From Saccharothrix obliqua (GTDB lineage: Bacteria; Actinomycetota; Actinomycetes; Mycobacteriales; Pseudonocardiaceae): a stretch of 64,000 bases of DNA. Numbering within the stretch: position 1 is the first letter of the stretch; each line of letters opens with the position of its first letter. The notes under the pieces were generated by a model. The model did no database searches. It saw nothing but the letters and a program-made list of their open reading frames with translations, and had not been told where the DNA came from. The stretch spans positions 124,001 through 188,000 of the forward strand of contig NZ_JAHXGQ010000003.1 in assembly GCF_019375475.1 (NCBI RefSeq), read 5' to 3'. The translations under genes were made by a program, and so were the position numbers. Below are positions 29,031 through 37,376 of the stretch, in pieces.

Positions 29031-29992
29031 GCCTGTCGGGTTTCACCGCGCCGTGGTGGTTCCTGCTGCTGATCGCCGTCGCGGCGGTCGCGGCGGGCTA
29101 CGTGGTGGTGCAGCGGGTGCTGCGCAAGCGGGTGCTGCGGTTCGCGAACCTGCCCATGCTGGAACGGGTCGCGCCGAAGCGGCAGGGCTGGTGGCGGCAC
29201 GTGCCGGCGGCGGTGCTGCTGGTGGCGTTCATCCTGCTGACGGTCGCGCTGGCCGGTCCGACCGCGGAGCAGAAGGTGCCGCGCAACCGGGCGACCGTGA
29301 TGCTGGTGGTCGACACGTCGCTGTCGATGAAGGCCACCGACGTGCGGCCGTCCCGGCTGGAAGCGGCGCAGGTGGCGGCGAAGTCGTTCGCGGACGGCCT
29401 CACGCCCGGCATCAACCTGGGGCTGATCTCGTTCGCCGGTTCGGCCACGGTGCTCGTCGCGCCGACCACCGACCGGGGCGCGGTGACGCAGAGCATCGAC
29501 GCGCTGAAGCTCGCCCAGTCCACCGCGACCGGTGACGCGATCGTCGCGGCGCTGGCGGCGATCGACTCGTTCGGCAAGATCGTCGGCGGCGCGGACGGCC
29601 CACCGCCGGCGCGGGTCGTGCTGATGACCGACGGCAAGGAGACGGTCGGCACGCGGCGCGCGTTCGACGCGGCGGAGGACGCCAAGAAGGCGGGCATCCC
29701 GATCTCCACGATCTCCTTCGGCACGGAGGACGGCGTGGTCGAGATCGAGGGCCGCCGGCAGGAGGTGCCGGTGGACGACGACTCGATGAAGGAGATCGCG
29801 CAGCTGTCCGGCGGCGAGTTCTTCAAGGCGGCCAGCGCCGAGGAGCTGCGGCGGGTGTACGACACGCTGGGCGAGCAGATCGGCTACGAGAAGAAGCAGG
29901 CCGACGCGAGCCGGCCGTGGGTGGTGCTGGGCACCGTGCTGGGCCTGGTGGGCATCGCCGGCGCGCTGCTGCTCGGGCAGCGCCTGCCCTGA
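29027..29992 (+). CDS. membrane-anchored VWA-domain protein (BatA-like)
   Basis: A 321-residue protein with two N-terminal transmembrane segments (WWFLLLIAVAAVAAGYVVV; VPAAVLLVAFILLTVALAG), an extracytoplasmic or cytoplasmic VWA domain (residues about 90-285) and a C-terminal helix (WVVLGTVLGLVGIAGALLLG). The MIDAS metal site DTSLS is intact, followed by the conserved MTDGKET. It closes the moxR operon. The layout corresponds to M. tuberculosis Rv1481 and to BatA. A role as membrane partner in a MoxR chaperone system is inferred. Confidence 0.92.
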   Translation: MSLSGFTAPWWFLLLIAVAAVAAGYVVVQRVLRKRVLRFANLPMLERVAPKRQGWWRHVPAAVLLVAFILLTVALAGPTAEQKVPRNRATVMLVVDTSLSMKATDVRPSRLEAAQVAAKSFADGLTPGINLGLISFAGSATVLVAPTTDRGAVTQSIDALKLAQSTATGDAIVAALAAIDSFGKIVGGADGPPPARVVLMTDGKETVGTRRAFDAAEDAKKAGIPISTISFGTEDGVVEIEGRRQEVPVDDDSMKEIAQLSGGEFFKAASAEELRRVYDTLGEQIGYEKKQADASRPWVVLGTVLGLVGIAGALLLGQRLP

Positions 29993-30067
29993 TCGGCGCG
30001 CGGTGGTGATGATCACCCGGGTGGCGCTTCCCGGGCGGCGCCCGCCGGTTCGCGGGAGGATGCGGGC

Positions 30068-30640
30068 ATGACCGAGGTGTCGAACTGGCGCGAGATGGTC
30101 GACTGGTCGGTGGGCCTGCTGCGGCGCAGCACCGGGGAGGGCGTGCCGGAGTGGAACCGCCGGGTGCTGGAGTCGGGCATCGACACCGAGCTGGAGCTGC
30201 GGACCTGGCTGCGTGAGCGCGAGGTCACCGGCTACGCGCAGCTCCTGCTGGTCATGGAGCGGTTCGGCTACCCCGAGTTCATGACCGCCTCGTCGAACGA
30301 GCTGGTCGACCGCCAGTACGCGGACCGGCCCGAGCTGCGGCCCATCCTGGACCGGCTCCTCGCGGAGGCCGCGCTGCTCGGCCCGATGCACGTCCAGGCA
30401 CGCCAGACCTACGTGGCGCTGGTGTCGCCGCGCCGCACGTTCGCCATCGTCAAGGCCACCACCCGCACCCGCGTCGACCTGGGGCTGCGGCTGGTCGGTC
30501 GCGGACCGGGCGGGAAGCTGGAGGGCGCGACCGCGCTGGGCAACGACACCATCACGGTGCGGGTGCCGATCGCCAGCGCGGACGACGTCGACGACGAGAC
30601 CGTCGGCTGGTTGCGCGCCGCCTACACCGGCAACCGGTAG
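30068..30640 (+). CDS. DUF4287/DUF5655-type protein, function unknown
   Basis: A 190-residue soluble protein. The first half (NWREMVDWSVGLLRR, then ELELRTWLREREVTGYAQ) resembles DUF4287, and the second half (QARQTYVALVSPRRTFAIVK, then TTRTRVDLGLRL) resembles DUF5655. These two domains often occur together in small bacterial proteins. GGGAGG lies eight bases before ATG 30068. It converges with the TAXI lipoprotein gene, with eight bases between the stops. I assign no function. It sits in the stretch inserted between the VWA and fabG genes. Confidence 0.75.
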   Translation: MTEVSNWREMVDWSVGLLRRSTGEGVPEWNRRVLESGIDTELELRTWLREREVTGYAQLLLVMERFGYPEFMTASSNELVDRQYADRPELRPILDRLLAEAALLGPMHVQARQTYVALVSPRRTFAIVKATTRTRVDLGLRLVGRGPGGKLEGATALGNDTITVRVPIASADDVDDETVGWLRAAYTGNR

Positions 30641-30648
30641 GGGCTCTT

Positions 30649-31533
30649 TCAGCCGTGCAGGTCGCGGTACGTGGCGGCGGCGCCGGGGTGCAGCGGCAGG
30701 CCGGTCGTGCCGATGAGGCTGCGCACGTCCAGGAACTGCGTGCCCAGCGCCTGCGCGGGCACCAGCGCCGCCGCGCGCGACACCAGGGTGCGGGTCACCG
30801 ACGCGGCGACCGCGTCCGGCAGGGAAGCCCGGCACACCAGCAGGTTCGCCACCCCGACCGTCGGCACCTCGCGGGTCGAGCCGTACACGCCTGCGGGGAC
30901 GGGCACCTGCTCGTAGACCGAGCCGTGGGCCCGGCGCAGCCCGCTCAGCAGCTCGTCCAGCGGCAGCAACCGGATCGCGGGCAGCCGGGTCAGGACCGGC
31001 GTCGGCACGCCGCCCGACCACAGCAACGCGTCGATCCGGCCGTCCGCCAACGCCCGCGCGGCCTCCGCGAGCCGCAGGTGCTCGACCCGGACGCGGGTGA
31101 GCCCGGCGATGGCGAGCATCCGCTCGCCCGACAACGACGCGCCGGAACCCGCCGCGCCCAGGGAGATCGTGCGGCCGGCGAGGTCCGTCAGGCGTCGGGC
31201 CGGGTCGTCGGAGCGCACCACCAGTTGCAGGTAGTTCTCGTACACCCGGCCCAGGGCGCGCAGTTCCGGCGCGGGGTCCGCGCGGGCCGCCGCGTCGGCG
31301 AGGGTGAGCGCGACCTCCGCGCCGCCGGACGACAGCAGCTCCAGGTTCGCGAGGCTGCCCTGCGTCTCCACCACCCGCGCGCCCAGCTCGGGCGCGAGCT
31401 GACCGACGAGGAGGGTGGCGAAGTCGTAGTAGATGCCGCCGTTCTCGCCCGCGGCCACGCGCAGCTCGCCGGCCGGGTCGCTCGCACCGCACCCGGCGGC
31501 CAGCAGGCCGAGCAGGAACACCCGCCGCTTCAC
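30649..31533 (-). CDS. TAXI-family solute-binding lipoprotein in a two-component operon
   Basis: A 294-residue periplasmic-type binding protein of the TAXI (TRAP-associated) family. The lipobox LLAAGC gives a cell-surface lipoprotein. AAGENGGIYYDFATLLVGQL is the family N-terminus, and ALLWSGGVPTPVL and TVGVANLLVCRASL match later conserved parts. GTG 31533 places KRR directly before the hydrophobic signal; a GTG at 31611 overlapping the kinase stop would add 26 residues. No TRAP permease is nearby. It is the third gene of the response regulator-kinase-TAXI unit, suggesting it presents a ligand to the kinase. Confidence 0.85.
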   Translation of the reverse strand: MKRRVFLLGLLAAGCGASDPAGELRVAAGENGGIYYDFATLLVGQLAPELGARVVETQGSLANLELLSSGGAEVALTLADAAARADPAPELRALGRVYENYLQLVVRSDDPARRLTDLAGRTISLGAAGSGASLSGERMLAIAGLTRVRVEHLRLAEAARALADGRIDALLWSGGVPTPVLTRLPAIRLLPLDELLSGLRRAHGSVYEQVPVPAGVYGSTREVPTVGVANLLVCRASLPDAVAASVTRTLVSRAAALVPAQALGTQFLDVRSLIGTTGLPLHPGAAATYRDLHG

Positions 31534-31607
31534 GGCGTCGGCGTGGCCGGGTTGTCCGACCGGGGACGCCTGCCGGCCCGGGGCGTCGGTGCGGCCGAGC
31601 GGCGGCT

Positions 31608-32966
31608 TCACAGCGCCGGCTCCAGCGGCAGCACGACCCGCGCCACCAGACCGTCCTCGGCGGACAGTTCGAGCACGCCGCCGTGCGCCCGCACCAGCCG
31701 ATCGGCGATGGCGAGACCGAGCCCGGTGCCCGGCCGGTCGGACCGGCCGCGCCAGAACCGCGACGTGGCCAGGGCGAGTTCCGCCGCGGTCAGGCCGGGC
31801 CCGGAGTCCGCCACCCGCACCCAACCGACCCCCGCCGCCCGGTCCGCGCCCACGGTCACCCGCACCTCGCCGCCGCCGTGCTTGAGCGCGTTGTCCAGCA
31901 ACACGTCCAGCACCTGCGCCAGTTCCGACTCCGGGCACCGCACCAGCACCGCGAGGACGGGCGCGGCGGGCGGCGGCACCTGCCAGAAGTCCGCCCGGTC
32001 CGCCGCCACCGCGCCCGCGTCGGACAGCTCCGGCTCGCGCCCGCCCGCCGCGACCTCGGTCGCCGTGCTCTCCGCCGTCGCCAGCGCCAACAGCCCGTCC
32101 AGCAACGATTCCAGCCGCTCGATCTCCGCCACGCCCGCCTCGTAGGCACGCACGCCACCGGGCGCCACCTGACCACCCAACGTGTCCATGCGCAGCCGCA
32201 ACGCCGCCATCGGGTTGCGCAGCTGGTGCGACGCGTCCGCGATGAGCCGCCGCTGCTGGTCGGCCGCCTCGGTCACGGCGTCGGACATCCGGTTGAACGA
32301 CTCCGACAGCTCCCGCAGCTCCGGCGGGCCGCTGCGTTCCGGCACGTGCGCGCGCCGCTCGCCCGCCGCCACCGCCCGCACCCCGACCGCCAGGTCCGCC
32401 AGCGGTTTCAGCAGCCACCGCGCCACCGCGAGCACCAGCAGCACCGAACCGACCCCGGCGGCCAGCGCGCCGCCGAGCACCCACAGCCAGCGCCACGCGA
32501 CGTCCCGCGCCGCGTGGTCCACCGACGCGCGCAGAACCACCGCGCCCGCCACCCGCGTCCCGGTGCCGACCGGGCGCGCGAACACCACCGTGCCGGACGA
32601 CCACGGCACCACCGTCGGCACCGGCGGCACGGGTTGGTTGCGCAGCGCGGCGTCCAGCACGTCCGCCAACGCCGGGTCGTCCGCGGCGATACCGGCCTGC
32701 GCCACCGGCTGCCGCCGGGCGTCGACCACGGCCACCGGCTCGTCGTACAGGGCGACGTACGCCGCCACCTCGTCCACCAGCGCCGCGCTGTCCCCGGTCG
32801 TCCGCGCCTGCTGGGCGAGCGCGGCGAACCGGTCCAGGTCGGCCGTGCGGTCGAACACGAACCGCTGCGTCCTCTCGGCGGCCGTCGCGGACAGCAGCGG
32901 CACCGCGAACGCCGTCACCGCGGCGGCCGAGAACAGCAGCAGCACGAGCAGCAGCCGCCGGCGCAC
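31608..32966 (-). CDS. sensor histidine kinase with periplasmic sensing domain
   Basis: A 452-residue membrane kinase: helix 1 (LLLVLLLFSAAAVTAFAV), an extracytoplasmic sensor of about 130 residues, helix 2 (LWVLGGALAAGVGSVLLVLAV), HAMP, the phosphoacceptor box IADASHQLRNPMAALRLR, N-box (LLDNALKHG) and G-boxes (DSGPGL, GTGLGLAI). It follows the response regulator with no gap. Its sensor domain (SAALVDEVAAYVALYDEPVAVVDA) is of the small alpha/beta PDC/sCache-like type. It likely phosphorylates the adjacent OmpR-type regulator. Confidence 0.94.
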   Translation of the reverse strand: MRRRLLLVLLLFSAAAVTAFAVPLLSATAAERTQRFVFDRTADLDRFAALAQQARTTGDSAALVDEVAAYVALYDEPVAVVDARRQPVAQAGIAADDPALADVLDAALRNQPVPPVPTVVPWSSGTVVFARPVGTGTRVAGAVVLRASVDHAARDVAWRWLWVLGGALAAGVGSVLLVLAVARWLLKPLADLAVGVRAVAAGERRAHVPERSGPPELRELSESFNRMSDAVTEAADQQRRLIADASHQLRNPMAALRLRMDTLGGQVAPGGVRAYEAGVAEIERLESLLDGLLALATAESTATEVAAGGREPELSDAGAVAADRADFWQVPPPAAPVLAVLVRCPESELAQVLDVLLDNALKHGGGEVRVTVGADRAAGVGWVRVADSGPGLTAAELALATSRFWRGRSDRPGTGLGLAIADRLVRAHGGVLELSAEDGLVARVVLPLEPAL

Positions 32967-33623
32967 TCAGGCACCGAGCCGGTAGCCGAAACCGCGGATC
33001 GTCGTCACCAGGCCGGGCCGGTCGAGCTTCGCGCGCAGCCCGGCGAGGTGCACGTCCAGCGACCGCGACACCGCCAGGTACGCGTCGCCCCACACCTCGT
33101 CCATCAGCTGCTGCCTGCTCACCGCCGTGCCCACCCGACCCGCCAGCGCCGCCAGCACGTCGAACTCCTTGGTGGTGAGCGGCACCGGCCGGCCGCCCGC
33201 GGTGACCCGGCGGGCGCCCAGGTCGATCTCCACGTCCGCCACCCGCACCAGCCGCTCGGCGGGTCCGACCCGCGCGGCACGGCGCGCGACGGCGTCCATG
33301 CGGGCCAGCAGCTCGCCCAGCCGCACCGGTTTCACCAGGTAGTCGTCCGCGCCCAGGCGCAGCCCGCGCACCGTGGACCGCTCGTCGCCACGCGCGGTCA
33401 GCACCAGCACGGGGGTCTGCGCGACCTTGCGGATCTTGCGCAGCACCTCCAGCCCGTCCGCGTCGGGCAGCCCGAGGTCGAGCAGCAGCAGGTCGAAGTC
33501 GCGGTGGTGGCGCAGCGCGTCCGCGCCCCGGCCGACCCGCCGCGGGCGGTGGCCGTGCGCCTCCAACGCCTCCACCAGAGCGTTGGCGACCCCGTCGTCG
33601 TCCTCCACCAGCAGGACCCGCAC
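32967..33623 (-). CDS. OmpR/PhoB-type response regulator
   Basis: A 218-residue regulator. The receiver domain shows VLLVEDDDGV (acid pocket), LLLLDLGLPDADG (phospho-acceptor Asp), VLVLTARGD and DYLVKPVRLGELL (Lys). The winged-helix domain shows LTTKEFDVLAALA, VWGDAYLAVSRSLDVHLAGLR and TIRGFGYRL. GTG 33623 is the natural start. It is the first gene of the three-gene unit running left, and is followed at once by the kinase. The target genes are not visible; an orphan TAXI lipoprotein ends the operon. The gene upstream, divergent, encodes a GAF-ANTAR protein. Confidence 0.94.
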   Translation of the reverse strand: MRVLLVEDDDGVANALVEALEAHGHRPRRVGRGADALRHHRDFDLLLLDLGLPDADGLEVLRKIRKVAQTPVLVLTARGDERSTVRGLRLGADDYLVKPVRLGELLARMDAVARRAARVGPAERLVRVADVEIDLGARRVTAGGRPVPLTTKEFDVLAALAGRVGTAVSRQQLMDEVWGDAYLAVSRSLDVHLAGLRAKLDRPGLVTTIRGFGYRLGA

Positions 33624-33677
33624 AGCCGGCTCCTTCCCCGAGTGGTAGCGGCGATTATGGCGCGCGCGGTGTAGACA

Positions 33678-34421
33678 GTGCTGGTGAACTTCGACGACCG
33701 CCTGCCGGCGGCGCAGTTGGACGAGGCCAGCGAGGCGTTGGAGCAGTTGGCGGGCGTCCTCGCCGGCGAGCAACCACTGCCCGACGTGTTGCAGCAGTTG
33801 GCGGAATCCGCCTCCCGGGTCATTTTGGACGCGGAGAACGTGTCCGTCACCGTCATCGACGCCGAGGGCGCCTCCACCGTCGCCGCGACCGACAAGAAGG
33901 TCGTGGAGATCGACGCCGACCAGTACGAGGCCGGGCAGGGGCCGTGCCTGGAGGCCGTGCGGACGCAGCGCCCGGTGCGGGCGGCGGTCGGGCACGCGCG
34001 GACGCGGTGGCCGGAGTTCGCGGCGGCGGCCGAGCGGGTCGGCGTCCGGGCGTACCTCTCCGCGCCGCTGGTGGTGGAGGGTGACGTGCTGGGCTCGCTC
34101 AACCTCTACAGCTCGGTCGAGGCGGCGTTCGACCCGTTCGACGAGGCGTTGCTGAGGCTGTTCACGACCGCCGCGTCCACGTCCATCACGGGGTTCCGCC
34201 GGTACGAGCGGACCCGCGGGCTGGTGGCGGGCCTGGAGCGGGCGTTGGAGTCGCGGGCCGAGATCGACCAGGCGAAGGGCGTGCTGATGGCGGCGCACGG
34301 GGTCGACGCGACCGAAGCGTTCCGCCGGCTGGTGGAGGAGTCGCAGACCCACAACACCAAGCTGCGGGTGGTCGCGCGCAACCTGCTCGACTCGGTGCGC
34401 AGACCCGGGCCGGTGCCGTAG
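33678..34421 (+). CDS. GAF-ANTAR RNA-binding antiterminator
   Basis: A 247-residue cytoplasmic protein: an N-terminal GAF domain (about residues 25-165; YEAGQGPCLEAVRTQRPV, YLSAPLVVEGDVLGSLNLYS) and a C-terminal ANTAR domain (about 185-240; RAEIDQAKGVLMAAHGVD, AFRRLVEESQTHNTKLRVVA). ANTAR domains bind paired RNA hairpins and prevent termination; the GAF domain would sense a small molecule or redox state. The start is weakly marked; GTG 33684 is an alternative. Its TAG stop forms part of the repeat block beginning at 34419, so the repeat lies directly in its 3' end. Confidence 0.9.
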   Translation: MLVNFDDRLPAAQLDEASEALEQLAGVLAGEQPLPDVLQQLAESASRVILDAENVSVTVIDAEGASTVAATDKKVVEIDADQYEAGQGPCLEAVRTQRPVRAAVGHARTRWPEFAAAAERVGVRAYLSAPLVVEGDVLGSLNLYSSVEAAFDPFDEALLRLFTTAASTSITGFRRYERTRGLVAGLERALESRAEIDQAKGVLMAAHGVDATEAFRRLVEESQTHNTKLRVVARNLLDSVRRPGPVP

Positions 34422-34491
34422 GAGCTGTCCTCGAAGCCGGAACACGCCCCGCGCCGACCCTCCCGCCCGCGGGAGCGGTCAGCGGGGCGCT

Positions 34492-34518
34492 AATTTTCAG
34501 GCAGGCTTCCTGAAAGTT
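34492..34518 (+). repeat. palindromic core repeat, copy 1
   Basis: AATTTTCAGG, spacer CAGGCTT, CCTGAAAGTT. The arms are complementary at nine of ten positions. The asymmetric 7-bp spacer gives the repeat a direction. Confidence 0.85.
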
Positions 34519-34615
34519 TCGTGGCCCGGCGCGCCGCCGCCGGGCCGCCGGAGACGCGAGGCCGCAGCCTCCGGGATCACCCCGGCCGGAGCGGGTAGGA
34601 CGGTGGTCGGGCGTT

Positions 34616-34642
34616 ATCTTTCAGGCAGGCTTCCTGAAAGTT
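34616..34642 (+). repeat. palindromic core repeat, copy 2
   Basis: ATCTTTCAGG, spacer CAGGCTT, CCTGAAAGTT; 124 bp from copy 1 in the same orientation. The preceding GC-rich segment resembles the segment preceding the copy at 39768. Confidence 0.85.
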
Positions 34643-34707
34643 TCGCGGGGCGGCGGCCTCCGGACCGCCCCAGTTGGTACGGGAGCCGGTGGTGGGGGCG
34701 GGGCGCT

Positions 34708-34734
34708 AATTATCAGGCAGGCTTCCTGAAAGTT
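34708..34734 (+). repeat. palindromic core repeat, copy 3
   Basis: AATTATCAGG, spacer CAGGCTT, CCTGAAAGTT; 92 bp from copy 2, same orientation. The left arm has changed TTTCAGG to TATCAGG, the form seen in both arms at 45264. Confidence 0.85.
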
Positions 34735-34807
34735 TCGTGAGGCCGCAGCTCCCAGGAGCCGCCCCCGCCAGCGCGGGAAAGGCGATCGCCATCTTTGAGG
34801 ACAGGCC

Positions 34808-35185
34808 CTAGACCGGCTCGACGTACAGCCAGCGGCCGTTCTCGCGGACGAACCGGCTGTGCTCCCGCAGCTCGTCACGCCTGCCGCGCCACCGGTAGAT
34901 CGCGCGGAACTCCACCGTGCCGGTCGTGTGGAACAGGCCGCCGTCGGTGCGGTCCAGCACCTCCAGCCGCAGCCAGCGCTGGTCCGGGTCCAGGTCGAGG
35001 GTCGCGGGCCGGGTCGACGGGTGCCAGGTCGCCAGCAGGTAGTCGGCCTCGCCGAGCGCGAACGCCGAGTAGCGGGAGCGCATCAACGCCTCGGCGGTGG
35101 CCGCGGTGCGCCGCCCGGAGTGGCACGCCCCGCAGCACTCCTCGTACGGCTCGCCCAGGCCGCACGGGCAGGCGGTCATCGCCAT
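34808..35185 (-). CDS. YchJ/UPF0225-type protein with SEC-C motif
   Basis: A 125-residue protein beginning with a zinc-binding SEC-C-like motif, CPCGLGEPYEECCG, followed by an NTF2-like domain (ALMRSRYSAFALGEADYLLAT; WLRLEVLDR; GTVEFRAIYRW). This is the layout of E. coli YchJ, whose function is unknown. ATG 35185 is chosen because it overlaps the stop of the small upstream gene by one base (TGATG), indicating coupling; ATG 35179 is an alternative. Its own TAG stop lies inside the end of the MITE-like block. Confidence 0.88.
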   Translation of the reverse strand: MAMTACPCGLGEPYEECCGACHSGRRTAATAEALMRSRYSAFALGEADYLLATWHPSTRPATLDLDPDQRWLRLEVLDRTDGGLFHTTGTVEFRAIYRWRGRRDELREHSRFVRENGRWLYVEPV

Positions 35186-35364
35186 CACTCGTCGACGTCG
35201 CACGCCGTGCGGTCGGACCGGTTCCAGCGCAGCCACCGCAGGGCGGCCTCCGCCTCCCGGTCACCCGCCGCCGCGGCGGCGGCCAGGTCGGCGTGCGCCT
35301 GGTACCGCTCCTCGGGTGCGGCTTCCGGGTTGGTCAGCAGGGCCACGGCCGACTCGGTGTCCAC
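35185..35364 (-). CDS. small conserved-looking helical protein
   Basis: A 59-residue product (starting VDTESAVALLTNPEAAPEE) with an Ala-rich helix and a basic segment LRWLRWNRSD. GTG 35364 is the probable start. It is coupled by a one-base stop/start overlap to the YchJ-like gene, which argues that it is real although too short for family assignment. It faces cutA across a 33-bp divergent gap. Confidence 0.6.
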   Translation of the reverse strand: MDTESAVALLTNPEAAPEERYQAHADLAAAAAAGDREAEAALRWLRWNRSDRTACDVDE

Positions 35365-35397
35365 GCGACCAGGATAGGGGGCGGCTAGCCTGCCGGC

Positions 35398-35718
35398 ATG
35401 AGCGACAACCACGCCGTCGTGATCACCACCACCGACAGCGAAGCCGCCGCCGACGCGCTGGCACGCGCCGTCGTGGACGCCCGCCTGGCCGCCTGCGTGC
35501 AGATCAGCGCGCCCGTGCGCAGCGTGTACCGCTGGGAGGGCGAGGTGCGGTCCGAGTCGGAGTGGCAGCTGTGGATCAAAACCGCCTACGACCGGTTGGA
35601 CGAGCTGACCGGGTTCATCCGGGAGCACCACACCTACGACACCCCCGAGGTGCTGGCGCTGCCGGTGCTCGCGGGCAGTTCCGACTACCTCGCCTGGATC
35701 ACCGAGCAGACGCGCTGA
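35398..35718 (+). CDS. cutA: CutA1-type divalent cation tolerance protein
   Basis: A 106-residue CutA protein of the usual length. Visible are VVITTTDSEAAADALARAVV, the conserved AACVQISAPVRSVYRWEG, the EWQLWIKT strand and the C-terminal PEVLALPVLAGSSDYLAWI. CutA forms ferredoxin-like trimers resembling PII proteins; a role in copper tolerance was proposed in E. coli but the true function is unsettled. It is divergent from the small gene at 35364 and lies 72 bp before fabG on the same strand. Confidence 0.93.
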   Translation: MSDNHAVVITTTDSEAAADALARAVVDARLAACVQISAPVRSVYRWEGEVRSESEWQLWIKTAYDRLDELTGFIREHHTYDTPEVLALPVLAGSSDYLAWITEQTR

Positions 35719-36495
<777 letters not shown>

Positions 36496-36529
36496 ACCAA
36501 CCACAACAACTCGCTCGGAGGAAACACAC

Positions 36530-37297
36530 GTGACGGGTCTGCTCGAAGGCAAGCGACTGCTGGTCACCGGTGTGATCACGGACGCCTCGATGGCGTTCCA
36601 CGTGGCCAAGGTCGCCCAGGAGCAGGGCGCGCAGGTCGTGCTCACCGGCTACGGCCGGCTGAGCCTGGTGGAGCGCATCGCGAAGCGGCTGCCGCAGCCC
36701 GCCCCCGTGGTGGAGCTGGACGTGCAGAACCAGGAGCACCTGGACACGCTCGCCGACCGCGTGCGCGAGCACGTCGACGGCCTGGACGGCGTCGTGCACG
36801 CGATCGGCTTCGCGCCGCCCTCGTGCCTGGGCGCGCCGTTCATGGACGCGCCGTGGGAGGACGTCGCCACGGCCATGCACGTCTCCGCCTACTCGTACAA
36901 GGCGCTGGTGCAGGCCACGCTGCCGCTGCTGGGTCGCGGCTCGTCCGTGGTCGGCCTGGACTTCGACGCCCGCCAGGCGTGGCCCGCCTACAACTGGATG
37001 GGCCCGGCGAAGGCGGCGTTCGAGTCCATCAACCGGTACCTGGCGCGTGACCTGGGCCCGCAGGGCATCCGGGTGAACCTGGTCTCGGCCGGACCGGTCC
37101 GCACCATGGCCGCCAAGTCCATCCCGGGTTTCAAGGACCTGGAGGCCATGTGGGGCGAGAAGGCGCCGCTCGGCTGGGACGTGGACGACGCGGTGCCGGT
37201 CGCCAAGTCGGTGTGCGGCCTGCTGTCCGACTGGTTCCCGGCCACCACCGGCTCCATGGTGTTCGTCGACGGCGGCGTGCACTTCCTGGGGCTCTGA
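36530..37297 (+). CDS. inhA: enoyl-ACP reductase InhA
   Basis: A 255-residue NADH-dependent enoyl-ACP reductase. Family motifs are [18 protein letters not shown], the glycine-rich site, [23 protein letters not shown] (Tyr and Lys of the active site) and [12 protein letters not shown]. The residue equivalent to M. tuberculosis Ser94 (HSIGF) is Ala91 here, as in the isoniazid-resistant S94A variant. It lacks the longer insertion after the active site seen in the mycobacterial protein. GGAGG stands eight bases before the GTG start. A perfect hairpin follows, separating it from hemH. Confidence 0.95.
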   Translation: MTGLLEGKRLLVTGVITDASMAFHVAKVAQEQGAQVVLTGYGRLSLVERIAKRLPQPAPVVELDVQNQEHLDTLADRVREHVDGLDGVVHAIGFAPPSCLGAPFMDAPWEDVATAMHVSAYSYKALVQATLPLLGRGSSVVGLDFDARQAWPAYNWMGPAKAAFESINRYLARDLGPQGIRVNLVSAGPVRTMAAKSIPGFKDLEAMWGEKAPLGWDVDDAVPVAKSVCGLLSDWFPATTGSMVFVDGGVHFLGL

Positions 37298-37304
37298 CCA
37301 CCCC

Positions 37305-37340
37305 ACCGGGTCGGCGTGCGGTCGATCACGCCGACCCGGT
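37305..37340 (+). terminator. perfect 14-bp hairpin between inhA and hemH
   Basis: ACCGGGTCGGCGTG (37305-37318) pairs exactly with CACGCCGACCCGGT (37327-37340) across an 8-base loop. It begins eight bases after the inhA stop and ends 36 bp before hemH. It is either a terminator or an attenuator within the fabG-inhA-hemH unit. Confidence 0.75.
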
Positions 37341-37376
37341 TGTGCGGTCCCGGGAGGACGGCGCGAGGATGTCCGG

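Larger units (their letters stand above)
34419..34810. mobile_element. MITE-like non-coding element with imperfect inverted ends
   Basis: The 392-bp block between the GAF-ANTAR and YchJ-like genes has related inverted ends: TAGGAGCTGTCCTCGAAG (34419-34436) and, on the minus strand, TAGGGCCTGTCCTCAAAG (34810-34793), 15 of 18 identical. Both ends include the TAG stop codon of the flanking gene. Inside are three copies of a palindromic core plus GC-rich flanks that repeat (GGCCGCAGC-type blocks). It encodes no protein. A shorter relative lies at 39688-39842. A transposase is not present; mobility is inferred from the ends and copy number. Confidence 0.55.

Noticed and set aside
34436..34800. CRISPR array in the 34.4 kb repeat block
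   Set aside because: Short GC segments resemble the I-E repeat, but spacing is irregular (124 and 92 bp) and the true repeated unit is the palindromic core.
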